Origin: Dichetophora obliterata
Lineage: Eukaryota > Arthropoda > Insecta > Diptera > Sciomyzidae
Direction of reading: 5' to 3'
Assembly (NCBI GenBank): GCA_963920525.1
Contig: OY986438.1
Span: 188,247,888-188,311,887, forward strand
Length of the DNA stretch: 64,000 nt
The notes under the pieces are model-generated. The model had not been told where the DNA came from. It ran no database searches and saw only the letters and a list, made by a program, of their open reading frames with translations. The stretch's first letter is position 1. Each line of letters begins with the position of its first letter. A program made the translations under genes and the position numbers. Shown here one piece after another: positions 1 through 10,545 of the stretch.

Positions 1-75
1 ATTAATTTTGATATGCAGAGCTGATCTCCTCAGTTTACCGTTAGTTAAGAAAGACAACTTTATTTTTCACTTCGA

Positions 76-1184
76 GTGACTTTTTACGATCGGTTGTTTA
101 TCAGTATGCCTCCTGGAAAAGAAATAAGCAATGATTTACGCGCAAAAATTGTTAACGAATTTAAAAACTTAAAATCGTATAATAAAATAGCAAAACAATT
201 TATAATGGCTAACAGCTCTGCACAATATGTTATTAAAAATTACAAAGAGACAAACAAATCAAATAGAGAAAAAAAATGTATCGGTGGCAAAAAAAAACTT
301 CTGCAGGTGATGACCGCTGTTTACGAAGAATTCTAGTGGAAAATAGACGAGCTACAACTTCCAAAATAAGGACTCTGTGGGCGGAAAGAATAAAAAAAAA
401 TTTCGACTTCTACTTGTCTTAGGCGAATGAAATTTATGGGATATGGTTTTTACAAGATAAGTACATACGTACTGTAAAAAGACAACAGATTTCCAAGAAC
501 AGTATCACCTTTAGGCCAAAGCAAAACCGTTGCTCACATTAAAACAAAAGAAAATAAGACTAACTTGGGCAACAGAGCATTTGGCTTGGAAGCAGGAGCA
601 ATGGAACTCTGTTTTATTCAGCGATGAATCTAAATTTGATCTTTCAGTAGGAGATCAAAGAGGTCGTGTCATTAGAAACAAAAGAGAATCATATCATACA
701 GATTGCTTTAAGCGGACAGTCAAATTTCCTGCTGGAATAATGGTATGAGGATTTATGTCTAACAAAGGAGTAGGAGCGTTTGCTTTCATTGATGACATAA
801 CGCCGAAAAATACCAGCATATTTTAACAGAATATCTACTCCCTGCAATGCAAATACTTGAATTTGAAGGGGAAACTATATTCCAACAGGACGGTGCCAGC
901 TGCCACACAGCAAAAAGTACCCAAAAATGGTTAAATGATCATCAAATTAATGTTATGGAGTGGCCATCTTCAAGTCCGGATATTAATCCTATTGAAAATC
1001 TGTGGGGTATAATAAAAAAAAAAAGCTGAGATTTATTCGTCCTAGAACAAAAGAAGAATTGAAACGTAAGCTTGCTGAAATTTGGTTACAAATAACGCCA
1101 GAAGAATGCCAAAATCATTATGACTCCATGCACAAGAGAATGCAATGTGTTATTGCAGCTAAAGGAGACGTTACACAATATTAA
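76..1184 (+). pseudogene. Degenerate Tc1/mariner transposase
   Basis: Four reading-frame pieces together give a Tc1-type transposase. An N-terminal helix-turn-helix region begins near 107 (MPPGKEISNDLRAKI). A segment at 530-748 holds the first catalytic Asp in VLFSDESKF. A C-terminal part at 847-1184 has the second Asp in FQQDGASCHTAK and the SSSPDINPIENLW motif typical of DD34E enzymes. The enzyme would cut and paste its element at TA sites. The frame is broken at least three times (stops near 335 and 748, a shift near 1015), so it is dead. The left inverted repeat must lie before the window. The right end is uncertain, perhaps near 1440. Confidence 0.88.
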
Positions 1185-1460
1185 GACAAATCGTATGAAC
1201 TGCGTTGACCTCACAATAAATCGTACGAACTAAGTTGAATTAATTTTGTTAATGAATATTATTTTTTTTTAAATAATTTTTTAAATAAATTTTTGTTGTT
1301 TTACTATTTTACGACGAATAGTTGTGTTATCTTTTTTGTCAAAATACATAAATGTCAAAAATCTCAATAAGTTTTGTTTTAAAGCTATTTTTAAATGCGA
1401 CTGCTGTATATTATAGGAGTCGTACGAGGTTCAATGACGCAGGGTAGTATGTATATTACT

Positions 1461-1806
1461 GGAGTGGTGTTTTATTGGGTATGAGACCTTGTTTATCACA
1501 CGACTCCGCCGATGTCCGGATACAAAAATTGTTGCTAACTTGACCTTGTTTATCTTGAAAACACAACCCTGCTATGCTGTCTAATATAATTGATTTGACT
1601 TAACTTTTTTTTAATTTTTATACTTTAATAAAATTATATACTTTAAGCAGTTTATTAAAACTTTTTAGTTTTTTAATACATGATTTCAATCAAAATCATA
1701 CTTTATATTTTTGAATTATATTAAATATCTTGTTTTATAATTATAAATTTGCTATAAAACCTGTTAAGGTTTAGCAATTGAATAAATAAATAAATAAAAT
1801 ATACAA
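1461..1806 (+). mobile_element. 5'-truncated 3' tail of Jockey-type retroposon
   Basis: From ggagtggtgttttattggg to the (AAAT)n tail, this stretch matches 45865-46195, the 3' UTR of the Jockey-group element further along the window, with small indels and substitutions. Only the untranslated 3' end is present. This is the usual product of incomplete target-primed reverse transcription. It sits directly after the degenerate mariner copy. Confidence 0.85.
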
Positions 1807-1814
1807 ATATACCC

Positions 1815-2424
1815 TTCAGGCGCCTTGACCATTGCAGCGTATTCCAAACTGAAGTCGCTGATATTCATGAAACGGTGACTTGACTCCAGAAAAATGAGAT
1901 ATCTTCTATGGATACCTCCATACTATTTGATAGTCAAGCCACTTAGAAAGCCTTGAAATAACATCATAAGATGTTGAAATAACATCTGAAACAGTTCTCA
2001 ACTGCCGCAAGTCTCTAAACGGGATGGCAAAGCAGCTCAGAATCTTTCTATGCTGGACTCCCGGACATGAAGAATTTCTAGGCAACTGCAAAGCAGATGA
2101 ACTTCCTCACACAGCAACTACCAAACAATTATCTACAGTTGAGGATAGACTTGGTATTCCTCTTACTACATGCAAACTCCATACACATGAGTTAACCTGT
2201 CATAAAACCAGCAAGAGATGGTTAACGGAAAACAATTGTAACATAACGCCGCAAATATGACCCAAGCATTCCCTTAAGTGTTCAATACTCTTCAAGGACC
2301 TTAAAGAACTCTGGGAATTATTGGTGTACCAAATTCTTAGCTTTGTGAACAGCTCAAGCTGGTTTAAATAGAGAATGGAAATAAACCCAACCTAACTTTA
2401 ACCTAACCTAACCTAACCTAACCT
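1815..2424 (+). mobile_element. Non-LTR retroposon fragment with RNase H domain
   Basis: The + strand encodes pieces of an RNase H domain: FQTEVADIH near 1840, an SILFDSQATLESL segment near 1912, then LCWTPGHEEFLGNCKADELP at 2050-2106. These correspond to the acidic active-site segments and the (W)xPGHxxxxGNxxAD motif. The following CHKTSKRWL stretch resembles the region after RNase H in I/LOA-group non-LTR elements. Stops and deletions interrupt it, for example after 2260. The copy ends in a TAACC-type repeat. Clade assignment is tentative. Confidence 0.7.
2382..2424 (+). repeat. CCTAA short tandem repeat
   Basis: About five CCTAA units with one interruption form the 3' tail of the preceding RNase H-bearing retroposon fragment. 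The unit is the complement of the insect telomere repeat TTAGG. The position as a retroposon tail argues for a simple-repeat tail rather than telomeric DNA. Confidence 0.8.
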
Positions 2425-2686
2425 ACTTTAAAATACTTGAGCTTTCTTAAAAAGTTTTTCTTGAAATTTATGTAGTGCATTACAAAATTAATTTTGCAGG
2501 TGGAAATGCCCATATAAATCAAAAGTGTCATTCCTGTAACCTGTCCTCGATCAAACTTATAACAATTCAAACAGTGTAGCTTACGCAATTCTTATAAATA
2601 CATGTTCTAAATTACAAGGTCAAAATATTACGTATACCGTGTGCATGTTCTGCCATTCTTAATAATTATAAAAATGTTTTAACGTA

Positions 2687-4248
2687 CAGTGGCCGACAAA
2701 AGTTTACGTACGACACCCATTTCTGCTATCTGACGAGTTCAAAAGTATTATTAAGAAAATAAACGATGCAGTTTTATTTTTAATCAATATTTAAATCAAT
2801 ACATTGCAAACATGAACTTATTCCAATAAGAACTTAAAAAGTTATTCATGAAAAACAAAAAAAAAGGAACGGCTTTATGTTTTCATGTGCTGCTGGATTA
2901 TAAGAGGAAGTAACGTTTGGTAAATTTTGCGCTTTGTGGTAGGCTTTGCATAAACTGCATTTAATTGTAGTCGAGACAGTTACAATAAACGTAGGCATGT
3001 GGAAATGGCTCCTCGAGAAGATATTTCTACGGATGTGCGAAACTTAGTTGTTCAATTTAGAAACAACAAAAAATCATTTGGAAAGATATCTAAATTGTTG
3101 AGTTTAAGTAAATCAACAGTTCAAACTATACACATAAATGTTGAAAAAATGATAATGTTGAAAATAAGCCACGCAGTGGTCGTCGTAAGAAGTTATGTCG
3201 CAGAGAGGTGTCCTTTATCTTAAAAGAAGTGGATAAAAACCTAAAAATAAATGCTACTAACTTGGTCGCAAAGTTAGCAATAAGGTCAAATACAATTGTA
3301 AGTCCACGAACGGTGCAGAGAACTTTAAAAAATAATGGTTTCTACAGCAGAACTCCGCGCAAGAAACCTCTAATAAGCAAAAAAAACCGCAAACTTTGCT
3401 TGGAATTCGCCCAAACACATAAAGACAAAACAAACGATTTTTTTAAGCGAGTGTTGTTTGCTAATGAATCCAAAGTTTGAAGAAAGACCAATACATCAAT
3501 GGATCTAAAACACTTAATTCCCACTGTCAAGCATGGGGTGGAAATGTAATGGTTTGGGGTGCTGTCGCTGCATTTAAAGTTAGAAATTTGGTGTTTGTGG
3601 AAGCTAATATGGATCGTCATCAATATAAATCTATCTTGGAACAAAATTTAAAAGCATCGGTCGACAAATTCTGCCTTGGTAATAGCTGGATTTTCCAAGA
3701 TGATAACGATCCCAAGCACACCGCCCATATAAGTAAGACTGGCTGCTTTACTATGCTTCACGACAATTAAACACCCCACCTCAAAGCCCAGACTTAAACG
3801 TCATTGAGCATGCTTGGGAGCTTTTGGAACGTAAGATACGAAAACATTCCATTACTAGTGCTCCAATACTAAAAAAAAGCTTCAAGAGTAATGGGAGCGA
3901 ATAACGCCTTTTGAGATAGAAAACTTAGTTTCTTCATTGTCCAGACGCTTGCAGGCAGTTATAGATAGCCGTGGTGGCCCAACTTAATATTAAGTTAGGA
4001 TTAATATCAACTGTTAGTAGCATTTTTAAAGCTTTTTGGTTATTTTTTAGTCGTATGTAGACTTTTGTCCTTCTTTTTTTTTCATGAATAATTTCTTAAG
4101 TTTGCATATATTGCAATAAGTTAATTTTTGTTACGTATAAAAAAATATTGATTTAAAACAAAACTGCATCGTTTCTTTTCTTTATAATACTTTTGGACTC
4201 GTCAGATAGCATAAATGGAGGTCGTACGTAGACTTTTGTCGGCCACTG
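2687..4248 (+). mobile_element. Tc1/mariner element with ~95-bp TIRs, TA target site
   Basis: Both ends are present. The left end CAGTGGCCGACAAAAGT and its complement at the right end are flanked by TA at 2685-2686 and 4249-4250. The terminal inverted repeats stay clearly alignable for about 95 bp (2687-2790 against 4150-4248), including the shared gctatctgacgag block. At 1562 bp the length fits a full Tc1-like element. It encloses a disrupted transposase reading + strand. Confidence 0.94.
2999..3870 (+). pseudogene. Disrupted Tc1-like transposase
   Basis: The protein pieces begin MAPREDISTDVRNLVVQF (a helix-turn-helix region near 3005). They continue through a second DNA-binding region (3208-3480, TVQRTLKNNGFYSRTPRKK) and a catalytic core with NVMVWGAVA and IFQDDNDPKHTA (3477-3770). 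They end in PQSPDLNVIEHAWELLERK after a further frameshift near 3768. The first catalytic position reads LFANESK where the family has (F/W)SDESKF, so the metal-binding Asp appears changed to Asn. With frameshifts near 3180, 3478 and 3768 the gene cannot make active enzyme. Confidence 0.9.
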
Positions 4249-4444
4249 TATGTTTCATCTATAAAGTTTCTGTCCCTCGATTTTATCACTTTTTGAATTT
4301 TGCGCCCTTTAGTAAGCAAAAAAAACTGACAATTATCGTTTAATCGCCCTCTCAGTGTGGCTTTTAACACAACTAATATTCAAGTTTCAAAAATGCACCA
4401 GTGGTTTTGAGTGCGAAGCTCAAGTGCAAAATCCCACTACAGAG

Positions 4445-5697
4445 CACAGTGAACTGTCTCCAGACAAGCGATGGACAAAAATAGAAGGAGTACTCCTATG
4501 ATAATGCAGTTTTGTACACCCAAAAAATATTTAGGATAAAATTACGAATAAAATATTTGTAGAAATACAAACAGAGGCTATTCGTAGAATGTACAAATGT
4601 TTTGTACATAGTACAAACGTTTGTAGTGTTGGCCGCATAAAAAAAATTTTTGAATTCGTAACTTTGTACATTCTACAAACGCTAGTTTGTAAAAATCTAT
4701 AATGAATAAATTTGTGAACTGAACGAACATTGTTTGATAATATGCAAAGCGGTGGCAGCAGCGTACGTATATTTGTTCGTATCTTTGTAGATGAAACGAA
4801 TGCGTTTGTAATATATACAAATATTTCTTTGTACAATGTACAAACGGTCATTTGTATTATTCACAAAGTCGTTCGTAGGCTGAAAAGAACAAACAGCTTT
4901 GTAGAATATAATAATTGTTTTGTACATAGTACGAAGCTTTTTTTTGGGTGTATGCTTAAATAGTTTTTTTGATACAATAACAATAGAGTTTAGCTAATAC
5001 AGCTTTTTCGCACTTTCTCCACGTTAGATCCAATCCAAATATCATTGAATCTGAAAGTTTATGCCAATTAAGAAAAAATTTTAAAATGGCTATTAAGCCC
5101 TTTCGGTTAGACGCTAGCAGTATCTCCCTAGGATCTATATTAATTTTTTATTTGATTTTGTATAAAAATTTTTGATTTTCAGCATTTTTTTCAAACAAAA
5201 AAAGTATATTTGTAGGACACGAAGTAGGAAAAGTTATTTTCAGTTCCTAGTTGTAAAATATATTTATTTTGATAATCCGAAAAAAGGCACTTATTATTAT
5301 ATGATTTGTTTTTTTTTTTCTATCAAAATATGCTAATTTTCAGGATTATTTATTCAAATTTATGAAATTTCGCAACCACTAAAGATAATATAATACATTT
5401 TTTAAATAACTCTAAAATTTTTTATAACAATGAGTTTTGTTTGGCTAAGTTTCTTTCAAAAATGGACTTTTGGCAATTATTTATACATAGCAACTCAAAA
5501 AAAAGCTATGCTCAAAATCTGAGTTTGTTAAAAAAAAATTACTCAACTCTAAAGCGCGCCAGCAATCAAAATATGTATTATTGTTCTAATTTTTTGGATT
5601 ATTAATAATGAAACAATTACCTGTCGATTGATACCAAATTTGTAGGATTTCGAGACACAACATTTTTTGATTTTTGTCCACTGGACAGTTCACTGTG
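4445..5697. mobile_element. Possible TIR element, CACAGTGAACTG ends
   Basis: CACAGTGAACTGTC followed by a TGGACAAAAAT block at the left end reappears in reverse complement at the right end (near 5667-5697), with an 11-base gap in one copy. No clear target-site duplication was found. No coding sequence was recognised in the AT-rich interior. A separate MITE (4517-4950) lies inside. Probably a non-autonomous DNA element. Confidence 0.5.
4517..4950. mobile_element. MITE with CACCCAAAAAA TIRs and TA target
   Basis: CACCCAAAAAA at the left end is matched by TTTTTTGGGTG at the right end, each flanked by TA (4515-4516 and 4951-4952). The interior is packed with short inverted motifs such as gtacaaa/tttgtac and acaaacg/cgtttgt. 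These create overlapping small reading frames on both strands that are not genes. It is nested in the larger TIR-bounded stretch 4445-5697. Confidence 0.72.
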
Positions 5698-5916
5698 TGA
5701 CTGCCTCAATTTCCATTTTATTTAGAACGTCCCTTTAGTTCCCACCGTACATTTTTAAAAAACCCGAAACTGAGTCTATCAAGTCACATGACCGAAATAT
5801 GACTTTAGTTTCGAGAATCTCAAGCTCAGGAACAGAATTATTCATTGTTCATTTTTTTTTTTTCATTTCAACATAAAACTTCTTTATAATTTTTATTACT
5901 TACGAATGAAGGAACT

Positions 5917-7688
5917 CAGTGGCGTAAAAAGAGGGCCCACAGAGCCCGCGTTGCGGGCGGGCGCAACTATGATAGGGGCGCCCTCAAGTACCTTGATGAA
6001 ATTGATAACTAAAGTGGAGAACGACGCACAGTGTAAAATAAGCGGCCAAAAACCTAATATATCGACGTTGGAATTTTTCCAAATTTTTATAGCTTTCAAT
6101 AGAAAATATCTTAGGCGAAAAAATCAAAATTAATTTTTTTTAAAGTTGCATTTTTAAAAATTCAATTTTTCTTGTTATTCAAATAATATATTTTTTTATA
6201 TTAAAATAAATTTTAAAATTTCTTATGTCTGGCAACATTACCGTTTTTGTTTAAATTTTGAAGATATGGTTTTAAGCTTATCATAAAAGTAAACATTAAA
6301 AGCGGTATACAAATTTCTAAATATTCAATTTTTGAAAGTGTTAAAAAAATAATTTTCAGAAAGATTGACTATAAGTTTTTCACAAAAACATCATTAGAGC
6401 TGCGTTACACCAAATCCAAAAAAAAAAAATCTTGCTAATACTTGCTAATGCGGTAGATATACATTTTTTTATGGTGACATGTTTAGTTAAAATTTGAGAT
6501 ATATTTGATGTATGGCAGCTGATTATTTTTCAAACTTTTGACTTATTAACAAACACAAAAAAAACTAAATTTTTAAAATTTCCTTGCTGTAATCAAAAAA
6601 TCTTACAAATATAAACAAAAACGTAGTTAATTTGTGTGGGTGGTATTTTCCAAGGCTGAGTTAATTTTTAATTTTAATTCTTAAATAGTTTGTTGTTCAT
6701 AAATGTGTTAACTTATAAATGTGTTATTACTTGTTGTTATCTATTTCAATTTCAATTTTAATTCAATTTTAATTACAATTTTAATTCTAATTTTTAATTT
6801 TAATTCTTAAGGGTTTTGGTGCTAGACATATATTCTAATTTGCGGCATGCACAAGAAATCTTTTCTTATATGCTAACATACCTGCTAAATAAATACAAAT
6901 ACTAAAATATAATTATTTTCAAGAGAAATTAAGAGAAAGAGAAAAAAACTTCGTTGTTTTGAGACAAGGCTGAAGTTTTAGGCAAAAATGGGTTTCGTTT
7001 ATATGGGAGGTGGGTGTGGCAGAGGTCGGATTTTTATAACTTAGTCAAGATTTCTTAATTTTGTCATGAAAGATATTCGTTCCAATTTTCATAGCTCTAC
7101 GATAACTCCTTCAAAAAACCGACTATTTTGAGCAAAAGTCGTCTTTGTTTGGCAAAATTCGATTATGGTCGGAGTCGATTAGCCCGTTTGCTTTCATATT
7201 TTCAGCAAGTCAGCAACTGATGTTATTTTGATAAACATCTTAAACTTATCATTTCACTAATAAAAAAATTATTGATCCCATTAATTCAAACTTTAAGTTT
7301 GCTTACTTTTTTAAGTAATTAATATGCGATGTTTTTTTTTTTACTTACTTTGTGATAACATCTTACAAATTCTATTATATTTGATATTATAAAGGTATTT
7401 CTTACGTAATTGCTTTTTTTTTAACAAATTCTATTAAAATAAAATATAACTTTATTTATAAAATAAGATATTTTTAAAATGTAACTGTTGTAATAAATGA
7501 TGATCATCATATGACCATTGAATTAAAAAAGCCTCTTTTTGTTCTCTTTTTTTTTTTTTGTCAAGAGCTCTCTTGTTTTCTCCTACGCTTCTAGTAACCT
7601 AGTAATAACATAGTTTTACTCTAAAAGTAAATAGCAGGGCGCTTTTAGAAACCTGCGGGCGGGCGCACAAAATATAGTTACGCTACTG
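5917..7688. mobile_element. hAT-type element with exact 8-bp TSD
   Basis: The ends are CAGTGGCGTAA and its near-complement TTACGCTACTG, one mismatch over 11 bases. The insertion is flanked by a perfect 8-bp duplication aaggaact (5909-5916 and 7689-7696), the hAT hallmark. GC-rich subterminal blocks (gcgggcgggcgca) occur near both ends and contrast with the AT-rich centre. No transposase is recognisable, so the 1772-bp copy is non-autonomous. Confidence 0.9.
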
Positions 7689-7766
7689 AAGGAACTTCAC
7701 AACCACGACCACGATTACGACTGAAAGCCAAAGCTATAGTATGTTTACATAAAAATAATAATATAA

Positions 7767-8135
7767 TCCAATTATGTTCGCGTAACGCAACGCAAGGTGG
7801 CCGTGGCAAGTGTCACGTAAATTTCTGTTGGGCTTTGTGAGAATCTGTTTATGCAACAAGTAACGAAGCTTAGAACAGTATAGATAAAAACAGAATCATA
7901 TCTCACAACCTTAAGATAAACGTATAACAAATAAAAAATTCAATTTCATTTTGAGCTTACGTCGCTCTACGGTCTTGTGACAGCCAGTGTTGTCACTCTA
8001 TCACAATCGTAGTACATCAGCTGAGTTGACGTTTTTTAAGCAGATGTACGTCTGCATAATCAACACGAAATTATCTACGTGCCACCCGCCAGTTGCTACA
8101 GCCATCTTGCGTTGCATTACGTGAACATAATTGGA
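7767..8135. mobile_element. MITE with ~35-bp inverted repeats
   Basis: TCCAATTATGTTCGCGTAAC plus the following cgcaacgcaaggtggc is mirrored by gccatcttgcgttgcattac plus GTGAACATAATTGGA at the right end, with few mismatches. A secondary match (gtggcaagtgtcacgta against tacgtgccacccgcc) extends the arms. No certain target duplication was found. Length is 369 bp with no coding content. Confidence 0.72.
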
Positions 8136-8229
8136 CCATAAGTCTTTTTTATTGCCCAGTGGTAAATGTACATATTACGTAACCAATTACTTCTTTAATA
8201 CAATGTAGTTGCGAGGCCTCCAACGCCTG

Positions 8230-8388
8230 TAGTCTTGAGTGCTTAAACTGTGACCAACCTACTGTTTAAGTCTTATATGATTTGACACGTGTTCGAACAA
8301 ATTTGTAAGAATTTTAATGTTCTCATCGGCCATTTAATCGTATAAGACTTAAACAGTGGGTTGGTCAAAGCTTTATCACTCAAGTCTA
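8230..8388. mobile_element. Short foldback MITE
   Basis: The left arm TAGTCTTGAGTG ... GACCAACCTACTGTTTAAGT pairs with the right arm ACTTAAACAGTGGGTTGGTC ... CACTCAAGTCTA. It is about 159 bp and almost entirely self-complementary. CTG flanks both ends, which could be a 3-bp duplication. Confidence 0.7.
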
Positions 8389-8492
8389 CTGAAGAGCGAT
8401 GTTTAGCAGCTTACGAAACAGTTCTGTCTAGTCTGCTGTGTGATTGACTCTATACAGAGTTGTTGTTGTTGTTGTTGTTGCCTTCTTCAAAC

Positions 8493-8832
8493 TTGAAAAT
8501 ACAAATAAACTGGCCATTTCAGCCCTTGGTAGGACTTCGACCTAGCTTCTATTGATCAATTGTGTTGTGCGTGTTATTAAATTTTTGATCACAAATGACC
8601 GAGAACTGGACCTACGTGTTTTATGAAGACTCCGAACGGCATATGATATTAAGAAGCTTTACATGGCAATTTTAACTCTCTGAGGCTTGCCATTGCCTGC
8701 AGAGACGTGACGACCGAACAGAAAAATTAATTAAATTGAAAAACTTTCTGTCTGAGCTGGAATTGAACCCGGGCTACCACGGTTCTTTAGCTTAGGGGCC
8801 ACGCACTTTACCCACTAGGCCACAGGTGGCGA
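8493..8832 (-). mobile_element. tRNA-derived SINE with 14-bp TSD
   Basis: Read on the minus strand, the element begins near 8830 with a tRNA-like head. It has an A-box-like stretch TGGCCTAGTGGGTAAAG and a B-box-like GGTTCAATTCC, the pol III internal promoter boxes. The body continues leftward to an A/T-rich tail at 8493. A perfect duplication ccttcttcaaactt flanks the insertion (8479-8492 and 8833-8846), showing LINE-type insertion. A (TTG)n run lies just outside the left duplication. It is not an intact tRNA gene. Confidence 0.85.
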
Positions 8833-8846
8833 CCTTCTTCAAACTT

Positions 8847-9476
8847 ACTTCTTTGAGAAGAAAGAATGCTTAGTATTGAAAAACTCTATAAATTTATGAC
8901 TCATTAAAATAATCTACAACGTTTTGGATACAAAATGTTTTATACTTTAAAAATTTTTTGAGATAAAAGAACATAACTGCACAATATTTGTCCAAAATTG
9001 ATATCAAAGTGAAAAAACCACAAAAGTAACCACTTCTTCTTTAATGCATTTAATTAAACCAGTTTAGCACTATATTGAAAACTTCACACACAGAAAAAAA
9101 ACATTGTAATTTTGCTGAATATAAGAATGTGACTTTTATATTGCGTGGTTTTTGTTTTGTTTTATTCCATGGTTTAAGACTGTGTGACATTATAGGACCC
9201 AAACAATTTATTATACAGAAAAAAACACTTGCATATTTTATGTACTTTTAACAGCCCACATCATTTGTTATTTGTATTTACTTTAGATGTTTCCCCACTT
9301 CTCCAAACACACCACAAGCCACCCCCTATCTTCCTCACTCGCTCTGTTGAACACCTACACCCATTAGATATCAAATGCTGTGTTGATACTTATTCTGTTC
9401 TCATTAAACGAAATTGTATTCCATTCATAAAAGTTTTGATATCATCTCACAATATTATTTTTTGTTTTTTTTTCAG
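8847..9476 (+). other. Upstream intron of the miple-like gene
   Basis: AT-rich DNA without a supported gene. The last 40 bases are a strong polypyrimidine tract ending in AG at 9475-9476. This marks the stretch as the 3' part of an intron whose first exon and promoter lie outside the window. A 96-residue open frame at 9229 runs through this splice acceptor and resembles nothing recognised. Confidence 0.6.
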
Positions 9477-9669
9477 ATTTCTTAGCCATTTAGCATCACA
9501 CCACAACGCACGTCTTTAGCACAGTCAACGGACACATCATCAGTGTCGTCGGCGGCATCGTCATCATCACCGCAATAATAACAAAAAACAACGATATAAA
9601 CCATAACCACCACAACAACAACAGCAGCAGCCGTAACCACACAACAGCACAACAAAAACTCATTTCAAA
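9477..9669 (+). other. miple: 5' UTR part of miple-like coding exon
   Basis: The stretch between the splice acceptor (AG 9475-9476) and the ATG is rich in CAA/CAG/CAC triplets, as is common in fly leaders. No upstream ATG was noticed here. The ATG context is caaaATG with A at -3, a good fit to the fly initiation context. The true transcription start is not in the window. Confidence 0.6.
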
Positions 9670-10282
9670 ATGAATCTCTTAATGGTTTCCGTTCTCTTGT
9701 TGGCCATGTTGGCATTCCAACCGACATTGATTTATGGCTCAAAAGGCTTGGCATCCGGTAGTTTCGGTAGAGCTACCGGAAACGGAAAGAAGCACTCAGC
9801 ACTGTCAGCTGCCAAGTCAAAAGCCTCGCTAGTAATGCAAATGGAATCCGGTGATGTTTACGTACGTAAAGCACGCGGTGCGGGTGGCGACTTAGCAACA
9901 GCAGCGACAACAGCCACTGACGGCAGCAACAGCAATGTTGCTGGCAATATCAGCAACGGCGGCGGCGGTGGTGGCGGAAAACGTGGCAAAAATAATAACA
10001 ATAAAAAATTAAATAGAAATGCAACACCAGAAAATTCGCCTGCATCCTCATCATCATCATCACAATTCCAGACATCAACGGGACGAAAACATTTGGACAA
10101 AAAATTCTCTGCTGCATCAGCCAATCAGCAGCAACATGGTGGTAATGCAAGCAACAACAATAAAAACAAACAAAGACAATTACTCAAATCGCAGCAGCAT
10201 CAGAATCATGGCAAGCGCGGCGGTGCTGGCACCAAATCGGCGGTAACAAATGGCGAAAAAGTAGCCAATGGCGAAAAATCAC
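9670..10282 (+). CDS. miple: Miple-like heparin-binding growth factor, coding exon 1
   Basis: First coding exon of a secreted midkine/pleiotrophin-family protein, 204 codons plus one base. Residues 1-23 form a clear signal peptide (MNLLMVSVLLLAMLAFQPTLIYG). The rest is low complexity and basic: Ala/Thr-rich, a run of seven Gly near residue 97, KRGKNNNNKK, Ser-, Gln- and Asn-rich tracts. This suits an extracellular polycation-rich linker. The donor is acGTAAGT at 10283. The exon joins 29254 in phase 1 (codon C|AA). There are no cysteines here; the structured modules come later. Miple proteins act as secreted ligands with glycosaminoglycan affinity. Whether this is the orthologue of Drosophila miple1 or miple2 cannot be decided. 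Confidence 0.9.
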
Positions 10283-10545
10283 GTAAGTTTCAAATAATTT
10301 TAAGGAAATTTATATGTAAAGGTTTGTCCTAGTAGCCAGGACAGACCCATCATAATAGTTTCCATTAAAAAAAAATCCAAAAGTTTCATTTAATGACAGG
10401 CTCAAAGATTTCAATCAAATACACAACTCCAAATTTCACAGTGCAACACACATTTTGGGGGGAAAACAACACTGTGCAACAAATTCGAGGATCATTGTTT
10501 CGGGGTTAAACTAAACCAATCTCAAACGATAGTATTTGACATCAG

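Noticed and set aside
2382..2424. Internal telomeric repeat
   Set aside because: The CCTAA run is short and sits exactly at the 3' end of a retroposon fragment, so it is better explained as its tail.
4578..4963. Overlapping frames of 76-106 residues
   Set aside because: They arise from the gtacaaa/acaaacg inverted words of a MITE and have no similarity to proteins.
8750..8830. tRNA gene on the minus strand
   Set aside because: The boxes match, but the body, tail and target duplication show a SINE and no complete cloverleaf can be formed.
9229..9519. 96-residue open frame before the miple-like exon
   Set aside because: It crosses a strong splice acceptor and polypyrimidine tract and has no recognisable domain.
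9858..10150. Minus-strand frames opposite the first miple-like exon
   Set aside because: Shadows of the low-complexity triplet-rich coding strand.
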